Of a DNA stretch of 64,000 nt, positions 25,389 to 33,718 are shown piece by piece. Numbering within the stretch: position 1 is the first letter of the stretch; each line of letters opens with the position of its first letter. A program made the translations under genes and the position numbers. The DNA lies in assembly GCA_037045225.1 (NCBI GenBank), contig JBAOHZ010000009.1, positions 3,334,001 through 3,398,000 of the forward strand, in the 5' to 3' direction. The notes below the pieces were generated by a model. It did not search any database, was not told the DNA's origin, and saw nothing but the letters and a program-made list of their open reading frames with translations. The stretch is from Nitrospira sp. Its GTDB lineage: Bacteria; Nitrospirota; Nitrospiria; Nitrospirales; Nitrospiraceae.

Positions 25389-26564
25389 ATGACGACTTCC
25401 CGCAGTTTTTTCTATCTCTGCACCCTCGGCGTGTTTTGCTTCATCAGTTACAACCTCGTCCGCATGCCGGTCTTGTCTCTCTTTGCGGAGTCGCTGGGGG
25501 CAGGCCCTGAGCGGATTGGGTTGATCGTGTCGGTGTCGACCATCACCGGGGTGTTGCTGAAATTGCCTTCCGGGGCCCTCTCCGATATCTATGGGCGGAA
25601 GATGCTGCTGCGTATCGGTGTGGTGGCGTTCGGACTGCCGCCGTTCATCTATCCCTTCATCTCAGATCTCAACTCGCTGACGGCGCTACGGTTTGTGCAT
25701 GGCCTGGCCACCGCCATCTTCGCGCCGAGCGCCTTGGCCACTGTGGCGGATCTTTATAAGGAACGGCGCGGTGCGGCGTTGGGGACCTACACGGCCTGCA
25801 CCCAATCCGGTTCGCTGCTGGGCCCGTTCCTGGGCGGCTGGTTGGCTTATACGGCTGGATTTTCCACGGCCTTCGTAACGGCCGGCGTGTTCGGTTGCAT
25901 CGCGATCCTGATCTTTTTCAGCCTCCATCTGGATGAGCCGCCTCCACGCGTGCGTGAAAAAGGCCTGGCCCCGGTCCTAGCTGAAATGGGGAAGGGATTT
26001 CTTGCCGTGGCGCGCAACCGGAAGGTGTTGATCACCAGTTCCACGGATGCCGCCAAGATGGTGGCGAACGGGGCCCTGATGGCGTTCCTGCCGCTCTATG
26101 GTCTGTCGGTGGGACTCAACGCCGGCCAAGTGGGGCTCCTGTTTAGTGTGCAGGCGGTGACATCGTTTCTTGCCAAGCCGGTGATGGGGCGGGTATCGGA
26201 TCGTATCGGACGGGAGCCGTTGATTCTGGCCGGCCTTCTCATTTGTGCGGCGACGTTTATCAGCATGCCCCATGTCGGTTCATTTGCCCTGTTGTTGGTG
26301 CTGTCGTCCGGGTTCGGTTTCGGCGAGGCGGTGGTGTCGTCCTCCTCTGCCGCGCTGGTCGCAGACAGTTCCGAATTCAAGCGGTTGGGGGCAGGAATGG
26401 GTATGCAGGGGACGGTGATGGACATTGGTCATGCCAGCGGGCCCCTGTTGGCCGGTCTGCTGATTGCCCACGTGAGTTACCAGGGGGCCTTCGCCGTGAT
26501 TGCCAGTCTCCAGATCCTGGCCGCCATCGCATTCTGGGCCACGATGAGAACTCTCGCGCGGTAG
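25389..26564 (+). CDS. Major facilitator superfamily transporter
   Basis: A 391-residue inner-membrane protein with 12 predicted helices. Helix 2/3 loop motif: LPSGALSDIYGRKMLLRIG (MFS motif A), and its second-half equivalent AKPVMGRVSDRIGREPLI. Helix 5 has GSLLGPFLGGWLAYTAGF, as in drug:H+ antiporters. The start ATG 25389 follows the previous gene by 10 bases. The substrate cannot be read from sequence; multidrug or metabolite efflux is the usual role of this type. The ending (AIAFWATMRTLAR) is normal, so the gene is complete. Confidence 0.87.
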   Translation: MTTSRSFFYLCTLGVFCFISYNLVRMPVLSLFAESLGAGPERIGLIVSVSTITGVLLKLPSGALSDIYGRKMLLRIGVVAFGLPPFIYPFISDLNSLTALRFVHGLATAIFAPSALATVADLYKERRGAALGTYTACTQSGSLLGPFLGGWLAYTAGFSTAFVTAGVFGCIAILIFFSLHLDEPPPRVREKGLAPVLAEMGKGFLAVARNRKVLITSSTDAAKMVANGALMAFLPLYGLSVGLNAGQVGLLFSVQAVTSFLAKPVMGRVSDRIGREPLILAGLLICAATFISMPHVGSFALLLVLSSGFGFGEAVVSSSSAALVADSSEFKRLGAGMGMQGTVMDIGHASGPLLAGLLIAHVSYQGAFAVIASLQILAAIAFWATMRTLAR

Positions 26565-26628
26565 TGGTATAATGCCGCCGCTTTTCGCCCCGGGGACGGC
26601 CACATTTCTCAAAAGGATGCGGAACAGG

Positions 26629-26736
26629 ATGGATACGGATTTTATCGAAATGCTGCAGCGCGGCATTGCCGTTGTGGGTGGCATCGGACTGCTGGGTTTT
26701 TGTCTCTATCTCTTGAAGACTCACAAGGGAGCCTAA
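26629..26736 (+). CDS. 35-residue single-helix membrane peptide
   Basis: A short frame beginning MDTDFIEMLQRGIAVVGGIG, then LLGFCLYLLKTHKGA. Residues ~12-29 form one transmembrane helix with a positively charged end (KTHKGA), a typical small membrane peptide. It has an AGG-containing leader and ends 3 bases before the ribE start, so the two are probably coupled. There is no family I can name. The tight fit between MFS gene and ribE, and the clean membrane topology, argue that it is translated. Confidence 0.6.
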   Translation: MDTDFIEMLQRGIAVVGGIGLLGFCLYLLKTHKGA

Positions 26737-26739
26737 GCC

Positions 26740-27396
26740 ATGTTCAGCGGTATTGTCGAAGAGATGGGCGCGGTCTCCATACTAAATAAGGGGCTGGCCG
26801 GCACGCGACTGACCATCATGGCCTCGACGATCATGAGTGACCTCGCTATCGGGGCCAGCGTGAGCGTCAATGGCGCCTGCCTGACGGCGGTCACCAGAAC
26901 CGACCATGACTTCTCGGTCGACGTCTCGCCTGAAACCCTCTCGGTGACCACGCTCGGGGGCCTCTCCTCCGGTTCGCCTGTGAATCTGGAACGCGCCATG
27001 AAGTTGAACGAGCGTATCGGCGGGCACATGGTGTCCGGGCACGTGGACGGGATCGGCGCCATCCGGAGCCGGCATCAGGATGGAAATGCGCTGGTCCTTG
27101 AGATTGAAGCCCCAAAGGAGATTCTGCGCCTCTGTGTCCCGAAGGGATCGATCACGGTCGACGGGATCAGTCTCACCATCAACGACGTGACCGAACGCTC
27201 CTTTGTCGTCTCGATCATTCCTCACACGGCGAAAGTCACGACGCTCGGGTTGAAACAGGTGGGCGACAAGGTGAACCTGGAGTCAGACCTGATCGGAAAA
27301 TACGTCGAGCGGTTGCTCCAGGAGCGCGGTATCCTCCCGCTCAAGCCAGCTCCGGTCATCGATACGGATTATCTGAAGCGGCGGGGATTGCTCTAG
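26740..27396 (+). CDS. ribE: Riboflavin synthase alpha chain
   Basis: A 218-residue enzyme that dismutates two 6,7-dimethyl-8-ribityllumazine molecules into riboflavin. It has the expected duplicated lumazine-binding fold. First half: MFSGIVEEMGAV (universal start), VNGACLTAV, FSVDVSPETLSVTTLG, NLERAMKLNERIGGHMVSGH. Second half: VDGIGAI, CVPKGSITVDGISLTINDV and FVVSIIPHTAKVTTLG, then KVNLESDLIGKYVERLL. The catalytic N-terminal FSGIVE is intact. It follows the 35-residue peptide gene by 3 bases. ribBA and ribH are not in the next sequence, so the pathway genes are split. Confidence 0.95.
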   Translation: MFSGIVEEMGAVSILNKGLAGTRLTIMASTIMSDLAIGASVSVNGACLTAVTRTDHDFSVDVSPETLSVTTLGGLSSGSPVNLERAMKLNERIGGHMVSGHVDGIGAIRSRHQDGNALVLEIEAPKEILRLCVPKGSITVDGISLTINDVTERSFVVSIIPHTAKVTTLGLKQVGDKVNLESDLIGKYVERLLQERGILPLKPAPVIDTDYLKRRGLL

Positions 27397-27508
27397 CCAC
27401 GTGGAGATGCCAAGAGTCCTCGCGCTGCCGTAGCGCTTCCCATCACTTCGTCTGAAATGCCCTCGAAGCGTCTCGTCGCCCGCGGGGCCATGTCATGCGG
27501 CCCTGAAA

Positions 27509-27808
27509 TCATGGCGCCTGTAAGGCCTCCCGCAGAATATCGTTATCGAGAACGATATCGCCGATCTTCTGTTTCAATTTCTTGATCTCCTCGTCCTTTA
27601 CGGCCTCTTCATCCTTCGGCCGGCTCCGGAGCGCATTCTCGGCTCCCAGCAGAAACTGCTCCCGCCAGCCCTCCACCTCCGCGACCGTCAGCCCATGCTT
27701 CGGCGCCGCCTCAGCCACGCAGGTCTCGCCCTTCAGGATATTGACCTCCAATGCGACCCGTCGTTTGGCCGTCGATCGTTCGATTGGCTCAGTCAATGCG
27801 GACGCCAT
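27509..27808 (-). pseudogene. IS3-type transposase orfA (element lacks orfB)
   Basis: The start chosen is ATG 27808 (MASALTEPIERSTAKRRVAL) with a GAGGAGG RBS. The 99 residues hold a helix-turn-helix (ETCVAEAAPKHGLTVAEVEG) and a leucine-zipper-like coil (EEIKKLKQKIGDIVLDNDIL), as in IS3-group OrfA proteins. The frame ends REALQAP with no orfB behind it, so the element is truncated. The outer end, GTCTCAATTTCAAGG near 27846-27865, matches the ends seen at 3950 and 9035: at least three remnants of one IS family lie in this window. Confidence 0.75.
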
Positions 27809-27865
27809 CGCCACCTCCTCAATCCTCTTCGGACCATGTTGTAGGGATCGTCTCAATTTCAAGGG

Positions 27866-28383
27866 AAGCAGGATATACGCTTCAAATCGGACTACGGCAG
27901 AATAAAATTATTGAGATGCATGAAGAGTGGATGATGCAGCGGGGGGATGGGTGAGGACGATGCCGGCGCGGGCATGTCAAAGAGCAGGGGGCCCTACGAT
28001 CATCTCGCTCAACGGCTTAGTGTATGAAGCCTTGGTTGGAGGAACGTCTGGCATGGGAGGACGCTGTTTGGGCCAATGGCAATTTATTCACGGGCAGTTG
28101 GATGAGACCGTGTAATCGGGCAGGACTCCACAATCTGCATGTCCATGACCTCCGCATCCCTTCACAGGCTGGCTAACCCAATGCAGTGTCGATTGTGCTG
28201 TGATTCAGACACTGAAAGGCGAGCCACTTCCGGGATCGGCGAAGTACTACATTGACAACTGGGATGGACGATTACGAGATGCGGTGACGCGCTTGGAGTC
28301 GTTCACTCGGGCCCTTCTAAGTGTCGAAAAAGCGGCACAGGTGCCACCATCCTACGTAGAAAAATCTCTAAGTGCGCGATTAA
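27866..28383. other. Degenerate accessory sequence before the tRNA pair
   Basis: No supported gene. Reading 27951-28115 in one frame gives GGRCLGQWQFIHGQLDETV, and 28200-28380 gives TLKGEPLPGSAKYYIDNWDG; both look like leftover coding sequence but have no start signals and no family I can defend. Confidence 0.35.
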
Positions 28384-28459
28384 TGGTGCCGAGGGACAGA
28401 ATCGAACTGTCGACACCAGCCTTTTCAGGGCTGTGCTCTACCAACTGAGCTACCTCGGC
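28384..28459 (-). tRNA. tRNA-Phe (GAA)
   Basis: Minus-strand cloverleaf: acceptor GCCGAGG/CCTCGGC, D-arm AGCTCAGTTGGTAGAGC, anticodon loop CTGAAAA in stem CAGCC/GGCTG (anticodon GAA), T-loop GTTCGATTC, discriminator A and an encoded CCA. Confidence 0.96.
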
Positions 28460-28532
28460 ATTTCGGTAGGATGCGTGGAGGGGTTCCTGTCTACAGGATC
28501 ACCGAGGAAAAATCAACTCTCGATGTTCGGTG

Positions 28533-28623
28533 TGGCGGAGAGGGCGGGATTTGAACCCGCGACAGGCTTTTGACCTGTGCCGGTTTAGCAAACCGGTGCC
28601 TTCGGCCACTCGGCCACCTCTCC
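28533..28623 (-). tRNA. tRNA-Ser (GCU)
   Basis: Minus-strand cloverleaf with acceptor GGAGAGG/CCTCTCC, D-arm GGCCGAGTGG, anticodon loop TTGCTAA in stem CCGGT-type (anticodon GCU), a long class II variable arm, T-loop GTTCAAATC, discriminator G and encoded CCA. It lies 73 bases upstream of tRNA-Phe on the same strand. Confidence 0.95.
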
Positions 28624-28799
28624 GCAAGTCGCTACCCGCAGAATTCCTATGGTGTTTTCGTTCCTAGATTTGTCGAATACGAAACCTCTCGACGAAGAGG
28701 GGGGATCATACCCCAGAGCAGGGAGCGCACTCAAGTCATTCTCGCGAATGATTTTGGTGTCGAACGGAACGAATTTCCAGTGAGTGGGCGGCAGGGCGA

Positions 28800-29075
28800 C
28801 TACGGCTTACTGAACTCTCTGAGGATGTCGATGAAGGTTGTGTGCCACCGTGCGAGCAGGTTTTTGCGACCGGTGTGGTCTGGGGTGTGCACCGATTTTG
28901 TGTAGACTGATTTGGTCGATGAGAGAGAGCGAGGGGAGCTGGTTAGTGACCCTGTTCTCCCCATGTCAGGTGGGTCGATTTCGGCAGATCGGATCACTCC
29001 GCTCGTCAGGAGCATTCGGAGTGCGTGGGTCTTTTGTTGGGATGGCTTGCGGATGACTTTTTTCGAACTGGCCAT
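28800..29075 (-). CDS. Hypothetical basic protein
   Basis: A 91-residue frame starting MASSKKVIRKPSQQKTHALR, with GAGGG 4-5 bases before the ATG. It is basic, Ser/Thr-rich and has no hydrophobic segment or known motif. The RBS and composition give it modest support; a neighbouring plus-strand frame is equally long but lacks start signals. It lies between the tRNA pair and a zinc-ribbon gene. Confidence 0.35.
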   Translation of the reverse strand: MASSKKVIRKPSQQKTHALRMLLTSGVIRSAEIDPPDMGRTGSLTSSPRSLSSTKSVYTKSVHTPDHTGRKNLLARWHTTFIDILREFSKP

Positions 29076-29129
29076 GGACCCTCAGGGTGCGATGTGGTGT
29101 GGGTAAGCAACGTGGGCGAATGAGACCAA

Positions 29130-29330
29130 CTACATCCAAAGAATGCGGCCTAGTTCTTCGTCGAGTTCCTTGGCGTGTTGACAGTGGCTGCAGCGGGCGA
29201 AGAGGCCGTCGGTACCAGGTGAGGTCTGGGAGCGGAGCACCAGCTGATATTTGTGTCCTCCGCAGAATGGGCAAGCTTTGCCTTGCAGTTCCCGGCGCAC
29301 CGTCCCGATTCTTCCAACCTGTTTGTGCAT
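29130..29330 (-). CDS. Small zinc-ribbon protein
   Basis: The start ATG 29330 is preferred because GGAGG lies 4 bases before it (GGAGGCACTATG); a longer form from 29345 has no RBS. The 66 residues contain two Cys-x2-Cys knuckles, ACPFCGGHKYQLVLRS and LFARCSHCQHAKELDEE, spaced as in zinc ribbons. It may bind nucleic acid or another protein. No partner gene is adjacent. Two further small zinc-ribbon genes occur in the window (37516 and 48385), but these are unrelated in sequence. Confidence 0.65.
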   Translation of the reverse strand: MHKQVGRIGTVRRELQGKACPFCGGHKYQLVLRSQTSPGTDGLFARCSHCQHAKELDEELGRILWM

Positions 29331-29879
29331 AGTGCCTCCAGTCATAGGGGAGAGTCATGCGTGAGGACCCGCCGGCTAATCGAGGCGGGGTACAGTGACT
29401 CGTGCATGCTCAACCATACCCAGCAAGCGGGTTGAGGAGAATACCGTGGAGGAGGGGAGTGCGAGTTATCAAAAGAGGGGTGGTGGACTGTCAGTGAATG
29501 GTTGATGGGGGATGGTGATGTTTAAACAATAAGGCATGGACCATGAATGATGTGGAGAATTTGTAATGAACCGCGACGCCCAAGGCGCCGGACTATGAGG
29601 TGGCGGTCGAACGATAGCGTTGAGCGAGTGGTAGGGCTTTGGGGGTGAAGGCAGATCCCACCAGGAGGATGCTGGGACCTCTTGCCGCTCTGGGTGGGCA
29701 CAGCCAGAGCGAGCACCTCCACCCTTTATCAATCAACCATGCCGGCAGGTGGTCCTGCAAGTGCGTAATTGTTCGGAGGTGCCCCCGTGAGAATGTGGGA
29801 GTGCATCCGGATGGCGCACTCCCGTTCTCGGTGGTCATTGGGCTGTCACAAAGGGCGCTGGAGGAGCCTCACCGGCTCA
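29331..29879. other. Intergenic stretch without a supported gene
   Basis: About 550 bases with several overlapping short frames on both strands, none with an RBS or recognisable product. I see no tRNA, strong hairpin or repeat. Confidence 0.4.
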
Positions 29880-30242
29880 CTATTCGGCTGCCCCTAGACA
29901 CATGACCTTCTCACTCCAAGCCTGCTCCGGCGTGCGTCTTTCGATATAACCGGCTAGGAAACGGAGGCGAGTCTGGTCATTTTCGGACATTCGAATGAAT
30001 TCGATCCCCACTTGCGTGCCACTAACCCAGCGGACGGCAGCCAACTTGATCTGAAGGGGCGTCTTACTGGTGGCGAAGCAGAGTCGCAGGTCGACATATT
30101 GGCCGACCTTGAGCTTCATGCAGGTTTTGAGGAGGCACCCAGGCACAGAGAGGTTGACTAGCTGTCCCTGCCCCATCATGCCGTCACATGAGAGAATGCA
30201 GGTGCTTTGGACCGGTTCACGCTTGGTGTATCGCTGTTTCAC
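29880..30242 (-). CDS. PilZ-domain protein
   Basis: A 120-residue protein that is nearly all PilZ domain. Both c-di-GMP contact motifs are present: an R-x3-R at the N-terminus (QRYTKREP) and NLSVPGC, a variant of D/N-x-S-x2-G. Strands LRLCFATSKTPLQIKLAAVR and VGIEFIRMSENDQTRLRFLA match the PilZ barrel and its terminal helix. It should bind cyclic di-GMP and pass the signal to motility, polysaccharide or pilus machinery. As a stand-alone domain its partner is unknown. An HD-GYP-type gene at 49006-50604 could degrade the same messenger. Confidence 0.82.
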   Translation of the reverse strand: MKQRYTKREPVQSTCILSCDGMMGQGQLVNLSVPGCLLKTCMKLKVGQYVDLRLCFATSKTPLQIKLAAVRWVSGTQVGIEFIRMSENDQTRLRFLAGYIERRTPEQAWSEKVMCLGAAE

Positions 30243-30479
30243 AATGCCTCCCGGTTAGGTGTGCCCGTGTTTCTCCGCTGTCTGAGTATATCTTTAGGGT
30301 GTAGGATGTCATGCCGCGAGCGGTGTACCCCGAATGGGGGGGCTATCGAGACTTTGCTTCAGAACCAGTGATTGGGGGCGGGTTCTTGTTGTTACTCCAA
30401 AGCTTTCTTCGTACTGTAACCTCTCTATCCTGACGCCTCCTGCATCTTGATGTCCCTGGCGCATTTTGCAGGAGCCGGT

Positions 30480-30740
30480 ATGGTGGCTGTCGGCGATTAC
30501 GCGATACCGTGCGATGATCGGCGAGAAGCCTTCGATGCCATTCCGAATTCTGAACGGGAGGCGTTATGGCAGAGCTTGGAGGTGCGTGGAGAGGAGGATC
30601 GTTTGGAAGAGGCTATTTAATAGGCTCGAGAGCGGGATTTTCTCTCCCCCGAAGAAGCTGAGGCCTCGATCGGCTCCCTCAAGCTCGGCTATGCCCTGGC
30701 GAGGAAGGCCGCGCGGTTCTTGACCGTGACCCGATCCAAT
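30480..30740 (+). pseudogene. Broken island gene with in-frame TAATAG
   Basis: One frame reads VAVGDYAIPCDDRREAFDAI, PNSEREALWQSLEVRGEEDR, LEEAI, then two consecutive stops (TAATAG near 30617), then ARERDFLSPEEAEASIGSLK, LGYALARKAARFLTVTR. Codon use and amino-acid pattern stay gene-like across the stops, so this is a recently inactivated small helical protein. It lies directly before the integrase 3' remnant and probably belonged to the older island. Confidence 0.5.
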
Positions 30741-30756
30741 CCGATTCAGGCATGGA

Positions 30757-30838
30757 GGGTGTGAAAAAGTTGGCGAGAGTTCAGCCTGACTTTAGCCACA
30801 ATTCAGGCTCAAAATGCCAAATTTGCTGGGAATAATTG
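30757..30838 (+). pseudogene. 3' remnant of a tyrosine integrase gene
   Basis: This segment matches the end of the integrase gene at 43512-43608: GTGTGAAAAAGTTGGCGA, TTCAGCCTGACTTTAGCCAC, AATTTGCTGGGAA. An 11-base unit (GTTCAGCCACA) present in the right copy is missing here, as expected for slippage between AGCCACA repeats. It directly abuts the left att core, as the intact integrase abuts the right one. Confidence 0.8.
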
Positions 30839-30861
30839 TGGCGGAGGGGGCGAGATTTGAA
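30839..30861. repeat. Island left attachment site (att core, tRNA-Ser 3' end copy)
   Basis: A 23-base segment beginning TGGCGGAGGGGGCGAGATTT is identical to 43609-43631, the 3' end of the tRNA-Ser(UGA) gene. The two copies are direct repeats 12.77 kb apart. The next bases differ (GCCGC against CTCGC), so only the 3' tRNA end is duplicated, the usual footprint of tyrosine-integrase insertion. Confidence 0.9.
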
Positions 30862-31013
30862 GCCGCTACAGTGTCAGAGACTATAGAGCTTGACCGTATC
30901 TCATTGGTTCGTTCTCAATCACTTACAGAGGAGTCAGAGGCAGACCAAGAACCGGTCAAACCTGATCGGACACGATAGTTCTGCCACAGTTTAGCCACAC
31001 TCATACAAATCCA

Positions 31014-31928
31014 TCAGGAAGATGGTCGTATGACTTTGATATGTAAGGTATGCGTTTTCCGTTTCAGGTTATTGCCCTGGATTGAAAAGGTTAGATCGAA
31101 AGCATCGAGTGAGTCAGGAACTGTGATGTCTACCGCATACTTGAATGGTCCACCCGCTATATCTATGGGAGCAATATCGACTACGTTGGGTCCGCTGAAT
31201 TGGTACTCATTGTGGCCGTCTCTCTCTCCAAATCGGAAGTCAGCATGGTCTACAAAGACTTTATTGGGTATCGCGACAATCCGAACAAGCGGCCTGCTGA
31301 TCTCGATGTTCCCTTTATTGCTGACAAGAAAAATCACTCTTCCCCACTTCTTGTTGTGTTCAAGAGGGAAGTCGAGCGGTGGTTGTTTTTCAATGGCCTC
31401 TAAAGGGCTCGGGCCGGCTTTCGTCTGGATGGCCACTTCAGCTATGGGTTTTCTGGATTGCCGTTCTTCTTCTTGTTTTCGTTGCGCTTCAAGAAGGCCC
31501 AGTTGGGCTTTCGATGTCTCAAGATTCTTGGTCTGTATCTCCTGTTGGACCTTAGAGGTTGCCAGACTCTTACTCAATAGCTCTTGTTGGACCTTAGATG
31601 TTTCAAGGTTCCTGGTCAGTATCTCCTGTTGCTGGGTTGCGGCATCGACGACTGCCTGTAACTGTTGTCTGCTTGCATCCAAACTTTTTTGTTGTTCCTC
31701 ACTATCTTTGACTGATTTCTGGTAGGCGGCGATAGCCACGTAAAGGGAAACGAAAGCAACGGCGAGGCCGACCATTGTGAGTACCGCAGTCAGTAGATTC
31801 GTAATATCGCCAAGCGCGAGTGAGCCAAATTGAATTGCTGGTAGTTTTTCCCATAGCGAGAAGATGAGCAAAGCGAGAGAGAGAACAAAGAGTATGGAAG
31901 AAACGACCAAGAGCATCGGTTTAATCAT
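31014..31928 (-). CDS. Membrane-anchored coiled-coil protein (island cargo)
   Basis: A 304-residue protein. Two N-terminal transmembrane helices (VVSSILFVLSLALLIFSLW; LTAVLTMVGLAVAFVSLYVA) are followed by a coiled coil at ~75-155. The coil holds near-repeats of about 15 residues: NLETSKVQQELLSK, SLATSKVQQEIQTK, NLETSKAQLGLLEAQ. The C-terminal ~130 residues look like an Ig-like beta domain (IFLVSNKGNIEISRPLVRI, FDLTFSIQGNNLKRK). Nothing enzymatic is visible. It is the first gene inside the island, in the position where integrated elements often carry host-benefit or defence cargo; that role is inference. AT-richer than the chromosome. Confidence 0.7.
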   Translation of the reverse strand: MIKPMLLVVSSILFVLSLALLIFSLWEKLPAIQFGSLALGDITNLLTAVLTMVGLAVAFVSLYVAIAAYQKSVKDSEEQQKSLDASRQQLQAVVDAATQQQEILTRNLETSKVQQELLSKSLATSKVQQEIQTKNLETSKAQLGLLEAQRKQEEERQSRKPIAEVAIQTKAGPSPLEAIEKQPPLDFPLEHNKKWGRVIFLVSNKGNIEISRPLVRIVAIPNKVFVDHADFRFGERDGHNEYQFSGPNVVDIAPIDIAGGPFKYAVDITVPDSLDAFDLTFSIQGNNLKRKTHTLHIKVIRPSS

Positions 31929-32281
31929 GGAGACAGTTGAACGAAAGCTGCGGAGGTGCTCTTACAGTGGAGCGACGGATTTATCAAGGGGAAAAGGTCA
32001 GGGCCTTACGGACGCAGATTAGCAAACGGCGAATTGCTGATTCGCAGCCTCAAGATCTGTGGAGGTGAGTCTTAGCCGCCAGCCCTTTTAAGGGATACTG
32101 GAAACGTGCAAAATCAACGCATTATCAAGAAACAGCGCTGCAAACCGTGGCATTGTGTGTCTTTTAATTACAATGAGTCGGAAGGTGAGGTTCCAATTAG
32201 TCGTATTTGAGCAGGCCTTTCACGCAGGCTTGCTAGTCAAGCGATTATCTCGAAGGCCAGCCCGCTGGAAAGGATGGACAG

Positions 32282-32533
32282 CTAGGCCGTAGTGAGGTCG
32301 CCATGCGCGAGGGCGGCTCGTACGAGCTGCGCCGCATTGGATGCTTGATACTTCCTCAGAAGTCGGTGACGCACCGCTTTTATAGAATTCAGGGATAGGC
32401 CGAGCTGTTCCGCGATTTGATTCGTGTTCTTCCCGGACCATAGCCCGTCCAGGATGAGCCGTTCGCGCAAGGTCAGTGTTGGTTGTGGTCCCAGCCGAAA
32501 CACCCTCTCCGTGCCTCTGATTCGTGATCCCAT
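32282..32533 (-). CDS. LuxR-type HTH DNA-binding protein
   Basis: The start is ATG 32533, with GAGGAGG 4 bases upstream, giving 83 residues. It is a lone GerE/LuxR helix-turn-helix: LTLRERLILDGLWSGKNTNQ, IAEQLGLSLNSIKAVRHRLL, RKYQASNAAQLVRAA. There is no receiver or ligand domain. Such solitary LuxR domains act as small activators or repressors. It is divergent from the plus-strand gene pair at 32675-33129 and may control it, and there is a response-regulator gene 1.2 kb away. Confidence 0.8.
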   Translation of the reverse strand: MGSRIRGTERVFRLGPQPTLTLRERLILDGLWSGKNTNQIAEQLGLSLNSIKAVRHRLLRKYQASNAAQLVRAALAHGDLTTA

Positions 32534-32674
32534 GCGTCCTCCTCGTGGATAGCTATGCCCGTCATATCGTGACCAAACGAAATGGTCAATCAATTGTGGA
32601 CATTCGTCAAGGCTACCGTCAGCACGAAAATCCAGTGCGGACGCATGTTCTCACAAGTCGAGCAGGTCACGATT

Positions 32675-32812
32675 ATGTGTGACACACTTGCAGCCGTGAG
32701 ACAAGAAGCGTATCGTTTTATCCGACCAATAACCCCTGGATGTCAGTACCGTCTTGGGTTCTACGGTCCTCAATTGATCGCTGGTGAGGCAATGGGAGCG
32801 CTCGAACCATGA
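32675..32812 (+). CDS. Small hypothetical protein
   Basis: A 45-residue frame from ATG 32675 (MCDTLAAVRQEAYRFIRPIT); the frame is also open from 32582. AGCAGGT precedes the ATG by 7 bases. Its stop overlaps the next start (ATGA at 32809-32812), which supports real translation. No motif is recognised. Confidence 0.45.
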   Translation: MCDTLAAVRQEAYRFIRPITPGCQYRLGFYGPQLIAGEAMGALEP

Positions 32813-33129
32813 TTATCGTGAATGACGTGATGCGCGACGCCACGGTTCGTGGGGTGCAATTGATCCCCGGCGGGCATCGAGTCGTGCTGGAGGTGGTCGC
32901 CCAAGAGCTGCCTTTCTGGCAGGACATGATCGCGAGCAAGCGGCCACTGCATATCGAGGCCCTCTTAGAGATCTCCACACTCGCCACCAACGACACAAAC
33001 CTCAAGAGCCTAGAGGGCTTCTATGTCGCAGACATGCTCCCGAAGAATGATCCTGCCCACCTCCACGTCCGGTTGACGTCAGCGGATTCCCCGCGACCAG
33101 TGGAACGCCGGTTCGAGCAAGGCGATTGA
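32809..33129 (+). CDS. Hypothetical protein of the island
   Basis: A 106-residue protein starting MIIVNDVMRDATVRGVQLIP at an ATGA overlap with the preceding small frame. It has a beta-rich first half (GHRVVLEVVAQELPFWQDMI) and an acidic/polar end (HVRLTSADSPRPVERRFEQG). No transmembrane segment, signal peptide or known family. The coupling to its neighbour suggests a two-gene unit opposite the LuxR-type regulator. Confidence 0.5.
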   Translation: MIIVNDVMRDATVRGVQLIPGGHRVVLEVVAQELPFWQDMIASKRPLHIEALLEISTLATNDTNLKSLEGFYVADMLPKNDPAHLHVRLTSADSPRPVERRFEQGD

Positions 33130-33208
33130 CGCAAAGCGCCGTCCACGGCGCGCCGTTACTCAGGATCACGGCAAGACACCGGCCAACCACGGCTCTGAGA
33201 GGTGCCGA

Positions 33209-33547
33209 ATGGTGAAGGTGGACGGGTGGGTGAGCGAAGCGGTTGTCACCAATGTCGATACGGAAGTTGAGGGGACGATTGGCATGCTGTTTGTCGATCT
33301 CGACGCCCCGATCAGCGAACTTGCGCACTGGAGGGGTGGCCATCGACTGTGCGTGGAAGCGAGATGGCAGCCGAAGTATTTCCCTTTTCCGCTTCATCCG
33401 TCGTTGATCGAAATACTAGGGTCCTGTTCTGTTCAAGGTTCATTCATCGCGCATCTGTATACCCTTAAAAATCGTCTCTCGATTTTATTGCAATCTGCCG
33501 GAGAATTGAAGCCGCTGGAAGGTAGAAGACCAGGGGAGACGATGTGA
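33209..33547 (+). CDS. Hypothetical protein of the island
   Basis: A 112-residue protein starting MVKVDGWVSEAVVTNVDTEV. The first 60 residues read as a small beta barrel (VEGTIGMLFVDLDAPISELA, HRLCVEARWQP), somewhat PilZ-like in texture but without its motifs. A helical C-terminal part follows (LIEILGSCSVQGSFIAHLYT). Start ATG with GAGAGG upstream. I cannot name a function. Confidence 0.45.
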   Translation: MVKVDGWVSEAVVTNVDTEVEGTIGMLFVDLDAPISELAHWRGGHRLCVEARWQPKYFPFPLHPSLIEILGSCSVQGSFIAHLYTLKNRLSILLQSAGELKPLEGRRPGETM

Positions 33548-33718
33548 TTAGCGAACAAATCTCCTATATATCAATCGAATGGGAGTATTCTGGCCGGTAC
33601 GATCTTTAGTGTTCCTAACCTTCAATGCCCCTCAATTTTTTGCGGGAATTATCCGACAAGGATCTGACACACTTTTGTGCCTGCTCCGTTTCGATCAAAC
33701 GCGCGAGTGGAGGATTCC

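Noticed and set aside
26565..27396. FMN riboswitch ahead of ribE or ribD
   Set aside because: No AGGAUA/GGGUGAAAUUCCC-type conserved blocks are visible upstream of either gene.
27951..28115. Possible remnant of a conserved small enzyme (GGRCLGQWQFIHGQLDETV)
   Set aside because: Considered a decayed YjbQ-like C-terminus, but the match is too poor to defend.
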